Below are positions 1 to 6,156 of a stretch of DNA of 6,438 nucleotides, piece after piece (within the stretch, counting starts at the first letter, position 1; each line of letters begins with the position of its first letter). Location of the stretch: positions 1 through 6,438 of the forward strand of contig CALMAV010000455.1 in the NCBI GenBank assembly GCA_937859895.1, written 5' to 3'. The notes under the pieces are model-generated. The model made no database searches. It was not told the DNA's origin and worked only from the letters and a program-made list of their open reading frames with translations. The DNA is from an uncultured Bryobacterales bacterium (lineage in GTDB: Bacteria; Acidobacteriota; Terriglobia; Bryobacterales; Bryobacteraceae). A program made the position numbers and the translations under genes.

Positions 1-1903
1 CCACCACGTAATGCGTTTTGCTGCTCACTGAACCAACCACTTTTCCACCCGCTGCCTCGATTCGCTCTTTGGCTTCTTCACGCTTTAAGGTTGGCAGGCT
101 TCCTGTTAAAACGAAAGTCTTACCTTGTAGAATGCCGCCTTGTTTGGTAGCTTTAGTACCGGTGAACTGCAAGCCGGCTGCACGGAGACTTTCCACCAAG
201 TCTTGATTCCGGCTTTCCGCAAAGAATTGCTGGACGGCATCGGCCACCTTCGGACCAATCTCTTCGGCCTCCTGCAACTCTGCCGCAGATGCTTGGGCAA
301 TTGCGTCCAAACTGCCGAAGTGACTCGCGAGAATCTGGCCGGTGCGCTCGCCCACGAACGGGATACCAAGCCCGTTGAGAACCCGGCTCAGCGGCTGCTT
401 CTGGGATGCATTGATGTTGGCGAGGATTTTAGAAGCTGACTTCTTGCCCATCCGCTCCAGGCTCAGTAATTGCTCCTCAGTCAGGCTAGACAGGTCAGCG
501 ATATTGTAGACCAGTCCGCGCGCCAGCAGTTGATCGACCAGCGCGTCACCCATCCCATCTATATCCATCACGCCCCGCGAAGCAAAGTGAAGTAGCGATT
601 CGCGAAGCCGGGCCGGGCAGTTCGTGTTGGTGCAGCGGCTAGCCGATTCGCCCTCCTCTCTCACCACATGGCCGCCGCAAACCGGACAGAGCTTGGGCAT
701 CTGAAAAGGCCGCCGCGTCTCACTCTGCTTCAGCACCTGCGTGATTTTCGGAATCACATCGCCGCTACGCTCCAGCAGGACGGTATCGCCAATCTGCACG
801 CCCAGCCGTGCAATCTCATCCTCGTTGTGCAGCGTTGCGCGTGATACGGTCACTCCACCCAAACTTACCGGCTTCAGATGAGCCACCGGCGTCAAAGCAC
901 CTGTACGCCCCACCTGTACACCGATATCTTCTAAGACTGTCGAAGCTTGGCGTGCCGGATACTTAAACGCAATGGCCCAACGAGGCGCCTTCGACGTCCA
1001 GCCAAGTTGCTCCTGTTGCCGCACTGAATCCACTTTGGCCACCACACCGTCTGTCTCATAAGGCAGCGTGCCACGCTTGGTATCCCACTCGCGAATGAAT
1101 TCGAGCAGTTCCGCAACACTCTGACAACGCCGTCGCGCCGGGTTCACCTTAAACCCTGCCTGCGCCAGCGCTTCCAAGCTCAACCACTGGCTATCCATCG
1201 CCGGGCGACCATCGTGCAATAGAAAGTATGTGTAGTATTCCAGTTGCCGCTCTGCTGTCACTGCCGGGTCCAAGGCCCGCAGTGCGCCGGCCGCTGCATT
1301 CCGAGGATTGGCAAATCGGGGTAGTCCTGCAGCCTCGCGCGTTTCGTTCAACCGCTCAAACGAACGCCGCTGCATGATCACTTCGCCGCGCGTCTCGAAG
1401 TCTTCGCGCCCTAGCGCCTCCAGCTTGGGCCGGAGCGGCAGAGATCGGATCGTTCGCGCATTCTGTGTGACTTCTTCTCCAACCCGGCCATCGCCGCGAG
1501 TTAGTGCCTGCTCTAAGTGTCCGGCTCGGTACTGCGTTGCCATCGACAGCCCATCCAGCTTCAGCTCGGCCACATACTCAAAGGGCTCACCTTTCAGCAA
1601 TCCCCGCACGCGCACATCGAACTCCAGCAACTCCGCCTCATTCAAGGCATTGTCCAGACTCAGCATGGGCGAACTATGCGCAATTTTGGTGAACCCTTCA
1701 CGCGGCTGCCCGCCTACTCGCCGCGTCGGAGAATCGGCAGTGGAAAGCTCCGGATGCGCGTTCTCCAGTTCCAACAGCTCCCGCATGAGCGTGTCGTATG
1801 CTGCGTCCGAAATCTCCGGCTGGTCCAGCACATAGTACTGATACTCATGATGCTCCAGCTGCTTACGTAATTCTTCAGCTCGACTGAATAGCGACTCTTG
1901 CAC
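1..1903 (-). CDS. ligA: NAD-dependent DNA ligase LigA (partial, C-terminus cut by window edge)
   Basis: LigA seals 3'-OH/5'-phosphate nicks in replication and repair, using NAD+ to adenylate its active-site lysine. I read this frame codon by codon and found no stop in the 634 residues present. The N-terminal Ia region has YYVLDQPEISDAAYD (about 23-37). The adenylation motif KLDG places the nucleophile at K115, as in E. coli. Nucleotidyltransferase motifs follow: RGEV with E174, DGVVAKV with K290, and the OB-fold segment GGVTVSRATLHN. A zinc finger has cysteines at 406, 409, 424 and 429. Helix-hairpin-helix repeats include GIPFVGERTGQILASHFGSL, and a BRCT domain starts near G590 (GKTFVLTGSLPTLKREEAK). 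About 35-40 residues are missing past position 1, judging by the usual length near 670. The start is GTG at 1903-1901: an in-frame TGA lies directly upstream (1906-1904) and an AGGG ribosome-binding site sits 8 bases away. The gene diverges from the lipid kinase. Confidence 0.97.
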   Translation of the reverse strand, partial: MQESLFSRAEELRKQLEHHEYQYYVLDQPEISDAAYDTLMRELLELENAHPELSTADSPTRRVGGQPREGFTKIAHSSPMLSLDNALNEAELLEFDVRVRGLLKGEPFEYVAELKLDGLSMATQYRAGHLEQALTRGDGRVGEEVTQNARTIRSLPLRPKLEALGREDFETRGEVIMQRRSFERLNETREAAGLPRFANPRNAAAGALRALDPAVTAERQLEYYTYFLLHDGRPAMDSQWLSLEALAQAGFKVNPARRRCQSVAELLEFIREWDTKRGTLPYETDGVVAKVDSVRQQEQLGWTSKAPRWAIAFKYPARQASTVLEDIGVQVGRTGALTPVAHLKPVSLGGVTVSRATLHNEDEIARLGVQIGDTVLLERSGDVIPKITQVLKQSETRRPFQMPKLCPVCGGHVVREEGESASRCTNTNCPARLRESLLHFASRGVMDIDGMGDALVDQLLARGLVYNIADLSSLTEEQLLSLERMGKKSASKILANINASQKQPLSRVLNGLGIPFVGERTGQILASHFGSLDAIAQASAAELQEAEEIGPKVADAVQQFFAESRNQDLVESLRAAGLQFTGTKATKQGGILQGKTFVLTGSLPTLKREEAKERIEAAGGKVVGSVSSKTHYVV

Positions 1904-1911
1904 TCATCAAA

Positions 1912-1915
1912 CCCT
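1912..1915 (-). promoter_or_regulatory. Shine-Dalgarno sequence of ligA
   Basis: On the minus strand AGGG is followed by 8 bases and then the GTG start of ligA. Because the next upstream in-frame codon is a TGA stop, this site supports GTG as the true start. It lies on the opposite strand of the bases just before the lipid-kinase ATG, and one base (1915) is shared with the TATAAT hexamer. Confidence 0.55.
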
Positions 1916-1920
1916 ATAAT
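1915..1920 (+). promoter_or_regulatory. Perfect TATAAT hexamer, possible -10 element
   Basis: TATAAT matches the sigma-70-type -10 consensus exactly. Its last two bases are the first two of the candidate ATG start (1919-1921) of the lipid kinase. No good -35 box is visible 16-18 bases upstream, where the sequence is around CGACTC. If this were the promoter, transcription would begin near 1926-1928, downstream of that ATG and right at an in-frame TTG (1928-1930). It may be a chance match. Confidence 0.25.
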
Positions 1921-2887
1921 GAAGAACTTGGGATCATTTCACGCCAAACGGGCAGCGGTTCTTTACAATCCGGTTGCCCGAGCCCTCTCCCGGCATCAAC
2001 ACCTGCTTCAACGTACCATCGGCGTCTTGTCCCGCCAGGGTGTGGAAGCTCAGCTTGTTCCCACAGTTGCTCCCGGCAGTGCCACCACCCAAGTTCGACA
2101 GCTGATTGAAGACGGTGCTGACCTGGTCTTAGCTGCGGGCGGTGATGGCACGGTCAACGAAGTCGCGAACGGAATGCTGCACACGGGTGTTCCATTAGCG
2201 ATCCTCCCCGGCGGTACAGCCAATGTTCTGGGGCGCGAACTCGGCCTGCCCATGAATATGGAGCGCGCTGCTCGGCTGCTAAGTCAATTGCAGGTTCGCC
2301 ATGTGGCCGCGGGTGCGTTGCGATTTAGTACGGGCAAGCCGCGAGCCTTTGTCTGCATGGCCGGCGTTGGCCTCGATGCTGACATCGTCTCGCGCCTCAA
2401 TCTCGATCTGAAAGCCGCTGCCGGTAAGCTGGCGTACTATATCGGCGGGTTCTCGCAGGTGCTCCGTACACTTCCCGAATTCAATGTGACGGTGGACGGA
2501 GTGGTTCATCAGGCTAGCTTCGCGCTCATCAGCCGCGTCCGAAACTATGGTGGCGATCTTGAGATCGCTCGCGGCGCTTCGCTGCTTCGCAACGATTTCG
2601 AGGTCGTACTCTTCCGCGGCCGCTTGGCCATGCAATACATTCCCTACCTGCTGGGAGTCGCCATGAAGCGGGTACACCAATTCAACGGATGCACTGTTCT
2701 GCGCGGCCATAAGGTGACTTGCCAGACCTCCTCCGGTGAGCCAGTCTACGCTCAGGTTGATGGTGAACTCGCCGGCCCTTTACCTCTCACCACCGAGATC
2801 CTTCCGGACGCCCTTACTCTGCTTGTTCCTCCGTGGTATCTGGCTCGCGAAAAAACCCTGGCCGAATCCATTCCAGTCTGCGCGTGA
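1919..2887 (+). CDS. Diacylglycerol kinase catalytic domain lipid kinase (YegS/DgkB/LCB5 family)
   Basis: The 322-residue product is predicted to transfer the ATP gamma-phosphate to a hydroxyl on a membrane lipid, such as diacylglycerol or a sphingoid or other lipid alcohol. It would act at the cytoplasmic face of the membrane. Family motifs are clear: AAVLYNPVA (12-20), the nucleotide-binding GGDGTVNEVANG (74-85), PGGTANVLGRELGLP (97-111), AGVGLDADIV (148-157), and a C-terminal YAQVDGEL (277-284) typical of the second lobe. There are no transmembrane segments, as usual for the family, and the length of about 300 residues is normal. The start is uncertain. ATG 1919 is chosen, but it has no clear Shine-Dalgarno. 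A TTG at 1898 would add seven residues and overlap the ligA start codon. The membrane hydrolase follows after 12 bases, suggesting one transcript. The lipid substrate cannot be read from sequence. Confidence 0.92.
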   Translation: MKNLGSFHAKRAAVLYNPVARALSRHQHLLQRTIGVLSRQGVEAQLVPTVAPGSATTQVRQLIEDGADLVLAAGGDGTVNEVANGMLHTGVPLAILPGGTANVLGRELGLPMNMERAARLLSQLQVRHVAAGALRFSTGKPRAFVCMAGVGLDADIVSRLNLDLKAAAGKLAYYIGGFSQVLRTLPEFNVTVDGVVHQASFALISRVRNYGGDLEIARGASLLRNDFEVVLFRGRLAMQYIPYLLGVAMKRVHQFNGCTVLRGHKVTCQTSSGEPVYAQVDGELAGPLPLTTEILPDALTLLVPPWYLAREKTLAESIPVCA

Positions 2888-2899
2888 GGCGCAAGGCGC

Positions 2900-3880
2900 A
2901 TGGATAACCTTTCGCACACGCTCACCGGGCTTGCCCTGGCGCGGGCAGGATTGAATCGTCTTGCCCCGGGCGCTACTGCCGTGCTCCTTATCTCTGCTAA
3001 TGCGCCGGACGCTGATATCGTCACGCTGCTGGGAGGCCAGTTGCGCTACCTGGAAGTGCACCGCGGCTACACCCACTCCTTCTTTTGTCTGCCGGTTGTT
3101 GCATTCGCCTGCACTGTGGTCGTAGCAGCTTTCCTTCGACGCCGCACTATGTGGTTGCGATTGTGGTTGCTGGCCTGCCTTGGTGTCGGGAGCCACTTAC
3201 TCCTCGATTGGACCAACAGCTATGGCATTCGTCTACTGCTGCCATTCTCCTCACGCTGGTTCCATGGCGATTTAAACTCGCTATACGACGGCTTCTTTCT
3301 GCTGGTGCTTGGGGTAGCGGCTCTATGGCCGTTGTTGGCAAACTTGGTGAGCGGAGAAATCGGACAGCAAAGGTCGGATAGCCGCGGTATTGCCGTAGCC
3401 GCGCTACTAGCGATTGCAGCTTTCGACTGTGGGCGGGCAGTCCTGCACAATCGTGCTGTGGCGGAACTGCAGGTTCGCGTCTATGACGAATTATCGCCAC
3501 TCGAATCCGCCGCACTGCCTGACCCATTCAATCCTTTACGCTGGACCGGCATTGTCGAAACCGAAACCTCGTGGCTCCGAGTCCCGATCGAGGCCTCCGG
3601 CAATCCGGACCTACATGCAATCGAGTCGTTCTATAAACTTCCCGCAACACCCGTACTAATGGCCGCGAAACAAACCGAACCATTTCGGTTCCTTTCGTAT
3701 TTTGCCCGCTTCCCCGTTTGGTCAGCCGTTCCAGTGCCGCTCCAAGCCGGGACTGGCTGGCGCGTAGAGCTCACTGACCTGCGCTTCGGTACGCCTGGCT
3801 CAGGCTCCTTTGCCGGCGTTGCGCTAGAAACCGGGAAGGCTCAAGTTCTGCAATCAGACTTCACCTGGGGTGCGCGTTGA
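2900..3880 (+). CDS. YdjM-family membrane-bound metal-dependent hydrolase with long C-terminal domain
   Basis: The 326-residue product belongs to the YdjM/COG1988 family of predicted integral-membrane metal-dependent hydrolases, whose substrate is unknown. Likely metal-binding motifs lie in the N-terminal half: MDNLSHTLTG (H6), NAPDAD (D37, D39), HRGYTHS (H54, H59) and GSHLLLDWTNSYG (H99, D103). Hydrophobic segments suitable for membrane spanning are near 23-42, 62-79, 84-104, 130-150 and 164-178. Residues from about 185 to 326 are more polar and form a separate domain, seen in longer family members. Without topology data I infer that it lies outside the membrane. It begins 12 bases after the lipid-kinase stop; a GAGG at 2886-2889, overlapping that stop codon, is the plausible ribosome-binding site with 10-base spacing. 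Co-transcription with the kinase suggests a shared role in membrane or lipid metabolism. E. coli ydjM is known to be LexA-controlled, but I see no LexA-type box here. Confidence 0.88.
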   Translation: MDNLSHTLTGLALARAGLNRLAPGATAVLLISANAPDADIVTLLGGQLRYLEVHRGYTHSFFCLPVVAFACTVVVAAFLRRRTMWLRLWLLACLGVGSHLLLDWTNSYGIRLLLPFSSRWFHGDLNSLYDGFFLLVLGVAALWPLLANLVSGEIGQQRSDSRGIAVAALLAIAAFDCGRAVLHNRAVAELQVRVYDELSPLESAALPDPFNPLRWTGIVETETSWLRVPIEASGNPDLHAIESFYKLPATPVLMAAKQTEPFRFLSYFARFPVWSAVPVPLQAGTGWRVELTDLRFGTPGSGSFAGVALETGKAQVLQSDFTWGAR

Positions 3881-3917
3881 TAAAGAATCTGAACCGGCTG
3901 GACTCTTGTGCCGCCGA

Positions 3918-4691
3918 TCAGGGCTTCTTAAATACTCGAATCTCGAATAGCTTTGACCAGTACTTGCCCGTCACAAATAGCCGGTCTTTTGCCGCATCAT
4001 AGGCAATTCCGTTCAGCACCTGCTCTGCAGCTTGCGGCCCAGTTGCTACATCAGAGGCAGGTAGCAAGCCGGTCAGATTAATCCAACCTTTCACCGCTCC
4101 GCTCACCGGGTCAATACGCGCAACCCGGTCTTCGTGCCACACATTGGCGAAGATCTCCCCTTTCACCCACTCGAGTTCATTCAAGTTCTGAACTGGTTTG
4201 CCCTCGGCAGTCACTGTGATGCGCCCTGTCTCGACGAACGTCTCGGGATCCCAGAATCGGATCTGCGGCGTTCCATCATCCATCACAATTCGCTTGCCGT
4301 CCGTTGTTAAAGACCAGCCCTGGCCCGGATAGTGAAAGGTCTTCTTGACAGCAAAGGTTGGTAAATCGTAGACGAAGCCCGTCTCAGTTGTGTAGGTCAA
4401 TTGAATCACGCTATGTTTCCAAGGCACAATGCCCTCGCCAAAGTACTGCGCGGGCAGCTCATGCTGTTGCACGATTTTTCCATCCTGCAGCTTGACCTTC
4501 CGAACCGAAGACTTGCCGGCCAAGCCTGTCGCCTCGTACAGATATCCGTCGCGATAAAACAGTCCCTCCGTGAATGCCTGTGGGTCATGAGGATATGTGT
4601 GCACAACTTTGTATCCGTACTCAGGAATCGGAGCTGAATAGACATTGCTGCACGCACAAAGCAGCAAGGCGGAAGTTAAATGGAGGCGCAT
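3918..4691 (-). CDS. Exported glutaminyl-peptide cyclotransferase (glutamine cyclotransferase, plant/bacterial type)
   Basis: This 257-residue protein is predicted to cyclise N-terminal glutamine of peptides or proteins to pyroglutamate, releasing ammonia, in the periplasm or outside the cell. It belongs to the five-bladed beta-propeller family of papaya and Xanthomonas enzymes. Conserved blocks are DPQAFTEGL (36-44), YEATGLAG, YFGEGIV (E86), GWSLTTDG (W126), LNELEWV (N171, E172), ANVWHEDRVARIDP (W185) and LNGIAYD...TGKYWSKLFEI (K243). Spacings E86-N171-W185-K243 closely follow the catalytic E69-N155-W169-K225 set of the papaya enzyme. The N-terminus (MRLHLTSALLLCACSNVYSA) is a signal peptide; LCAC at 11-14 is an imperfect lipobox, so either a lipoprotein or signal peptidase I cleavage is possible. 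The ATG lies inside the end of the deacetylase gene (16-base overlap) and has no clear Shine-Dalgarno, which suggests translational coupling. Confidence 0.93.
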   Translation of the reverse strand: MRLHLTSALLLCACSNVYSAPIPEYGYKVVHTYPHDPQAFTEGLFYRDGYLYEATGLAGKSSVRKVKLQDGKIVQQHELPAQYFGEGIVPWKHSVIQLTYTTETGFVYDLPTFAVKKTFHYPGQGWSLTTDGKRIVMDDGTPQIRFWDPETFVETGRITVTAEGKPVQNLNELEWVKGEIFANVWHEDRVARIDPVSGAVKGWINLTGLLPASDVATGPQAAEQVLNGIAYDAAKDRLFVTGKYWSKLFEIRVFKKP

Positions 4692-5593
4692 GGGGAGTAT
4701 ACGTCCGCAGCGGTGAGAAATGTTCGCGAGTGCGCCGCAACAGTCAGTTCAATCGGGTTTGAATAACCCCCGCCCAGCGTGATAACTAACGGGATGTTTC
4801 TTCGCCGGACTTCGCCAATTACTAGCTCATCTCGTGCGGCCATGCCTTCCGGCGAGAGCCCCAAGCGGCCAAGGCTATCGGTCGCCAACGCATCGACACC
4901 AGCCTGAAAGAAAACCACCTCCGGTCCGAAATCGAAAGCCTTCGTCAAAGCCGGACGCAGCGCCTCCAAATACTCACCGTCGCTTGTTCCATCAGGCAGA
5001 GGAATATCCAGCGTGCTTACCTGCTTTCGCAACGGAAAGTTTCTCTCCCCATGCAGCGACAACGTAAAAACATCCGGATCATCTGAGAATATCGACGCAG
5101 TTCCGTCCCCCTGGTGTACGTCGAGATCGATAATGCTGGCCTTTTTCAAATCCGCTTCGGCACGAAGAGTCGAGATAGCAATCGCCAGATCATTGAATAC
5201 GCAAAAGCCAGAGCCCTCGTTCCGGTAGGCGTGGTGCGTACCTCCGGCCAGGGTTCCGCCAAAGCCAGTTCGTATCGCGGAACGTGCCGCGCAGAGCGTG
5301 CTGCCTACACTGGCCAATATGCGCTTGACGAGCTCAGGCGACCCTGGAAAGCCTATTCGGCGCATTGCGGCCGGAGGAAGCGTGCCTTCGAGAAAACCAT
5401 CGACAAACGTAGGATCATGGACCCGTAAGACATCCTCGCGCGTTGCCAGCTCCGCAGGCTGTATACGAAATCGCTCGTCGCTACTTAGCTTCTCGCGCAG
5501 GAGTCGATACTTGGTCAACGGAAACTTATGACCGTCGGGAAGCGGGAAGTGATACTGATCGCAGAAGAACAGATTCAGTGGCTCGACGGGCAA
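4676..5593 (-). CDS. Histone-deacetylase superfamily protein, class IV (HDAC11-like)
   Basis: The 305-residue product is a zinc-dependent amidohydrolase that probably removes acetyl or longer acyl groups from lysine or a small amine in the cytoplasm; the substrate is not predictable. The N-terminal PLPDGHKFPLTKYRLLREKL (18-37) is typical of the short class IV-like bacterial proteins. Active-site features are complete: GGTHHA with H120-H121, GSGFCVFND (127-135), DLDVHQGDGT with zinc ligands D158 and H160, AGVDALATD with third ligand D234, and GGGY with catalytic Y277. The start is TTG at 5593-5591, because an in-frame TGA lies about 20 bases upstream with no ATG or GTG between, and the protein already begins at the usual family boundary. 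A GGGG tract upstream is only 2 bases from the TTG, too close for a good ribosome-binding site. The 3' end overlaps the cyclotransferase start. The 5' end is 23 bases from a divergent gene. Confidence 0.93.
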   Translation of the reverse strand: MPVEPLNLFFCDQYHFPLPDGHKFPLTKYRLLREKLSSDERFRIQPAELATREDVLRVHDPTFVDGFLEGTLPPAAMRRIGFPGSPELVKRILASVGSTLCAARSAIRTGFGGTLAGGTHHAYRNEGSGFCVFNDLAIAISTLRAEADLKKASIIDLDVHQGDGTASIFSDDPDVFTLSLHGERNFPLRKQVSTLDIPLPDGTSDGEYLEALRPALTKAFDFGPEVVFFQAGVDALATDSLGRLGLSPEGMAARDELVIGEVRRRNIPLVITLGGGYSNPIELTVAAHSRTFLTAADVYSPCASI

Positions 5594-5616
5594 TACCCCA
5601 GAATAGAAGAATCAAA

Positions 5617-6114
5617 ATGAGATTGAAAAACGTCGTTGCAAGCTTTCTCCTGGTGGCTTGCGTCACCTGGGCGCAAGAGCCTTCCGCTCCGGCAGTTACG
5701 CACCCTGACTTCTCTGGCAGGTGGCGCATGCAGAAAGACAAGAGTGATTTCGGAACATTCAAGATGCCCGACATTGTTGTCCGCATCATTGACCAGCACG
5801 GTGACACAATGAACGTGCACACAGTGCAGACTACCGGAGAACGCACGTCCACAGTGGATGCTACTTACTCCACCGACTCGGTCTCCAAAAACGTGCTCAA
5901 CAACCGTGATGCCACCAGCAAAGCGTTCTGGGATGGCCCAGCTTTTGTCGTTCACACAGACATGAAAACGGCCAAGAACGAAGACGAACAGATTGAGGAC
6001 CGGTATGACCTATCTAACGACGGACAGACACTCACCATGACTAGCCACGTAGTGACGGCCAAGGGAGACGCAACTTTGCGGATGGTCTGCAATCGAGAGA
6101 AAGTCGGCGGTTAA
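5617..6114 (+). CDS. Small exported protein or lipoprotein with DFSGRW...KSDFG motif, unknown function
   Basis: The product has 165 residues and no assigned function. The start at ATG 5617 is chosen because it begins a signal sequence directly (MRLKNVVASFLLVACVTWAQ), while the open frame upstream to 5443 only runs antisense to the deacetylase. An AGAAGA purine stretch (5605-5610) 6 bases upstream is a weak ribosome-binding site. LVAC (12-15) is a proper lipobox, which would make C15 the lipidated residue. Cleavage after A19 (TWA) by signal peptidase I is the alternative. The mature part starts with HPDFSGRWRMQKDKSDFG (29-46) and ends with DRYDLSNDGQTLTMTSHV (128-145). Both are motifs I associate with small lipocalin-like or beta-barrel secreted proteins common in Acidobacteriota. 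It contains a single cysteine (C158) besides C15. It diverges from the deacetylase and converges on the oxidoreductase. Confidence 0.85.
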   Translation: MRLKNVVASFLLVACVTWAQEPSAPAVTHPDFSGRWRMQKDKSDFGTFKMPDIVVRIIDQHGDTMNVHTVQTTGERTSTVDATYSTDSVSKNVLNNRDATSKAFWDGPAFVVHTDMKTAKNEDEQIEDRYDLSNDGQTLTMTSHVVTAKGDATLRMVCNREKVGG

Positions 6115-6126
6115 GTCCGCTGGCTT

Positions 6127-6156
6127 ATCTGCGTCGATCCGCGTTCATCGGTGGCT
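6127..6156. repeat. Degenerate 10-base tandem repeat, three units
   Basis: Three consecutive 10-base units read ATCTGCGTCG, ATCCGCGTTC and ATCGGTGGCT. The first two agree at seven of ten positions and the third is more diverged. The tract lies between the stop codons of two convergent genes and stops just before the oxidoreductase stop. From memory it resembles the dispersed ATCTGCGT/ATCTGCG intergenic repeats seen in many soil-type bacterial genomes (on the other strand GATGAACGC and GACGCAGATAAG). That link needs a genome search. It does not look like a terminator: there is no stem followed by a T run. Confidence 0.5.

Noticed and set aside
1308..1835. A 175-codon plus-strand open frame inside ligA
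   Set aside because: It is fully antisense to the conserved nucleotidyltransferase domain of ligA. Its product is serine/arginine rich and low in complexity, as expected for a shadow of a GC-rich gene.
2279..2710. A 143-codon minus-strand frame within the lipid kinase
   Set aside because: It is antisense to the conserved kinase domain, and its product shows no recognisable motif.
2887..2899. Short GGCGC/GGCGC repeat before the hydrolase start
   Set aside because: It is only five bases long and in a GC-rich region, so it is likely chance.
2780..3196. A 138-codon minus-strand frame across the kinase-hydrolase junction
   Set aside because: It spans two clear plus-strand genes and has no recognisable motifs, signal peptide or ribosome-binding site that I can support.
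3881..3917. Possible terminator hairpin between the hydrolase and cyclotransferase genes
   Set aside because: Only a four-base CGGC/GCCG stem with an 11-base loop and no T run is present, too weak to call.
5443..5616. 58-codon upstream extension of the lipoprotein frame
   Set aside because: It runs antisense to the 5' end of the deacetylase gene. The signal peptide begins exactly at ATG 5617, so the extension would bury it.
5500..5616. Sigma-70 promoter for the lipoprotein gene inside the deacetylase gene
   Set aside because: Only poor partial matches were seen (for example TTATGA with GATACT at 19-base spacing), not enough to annotate.
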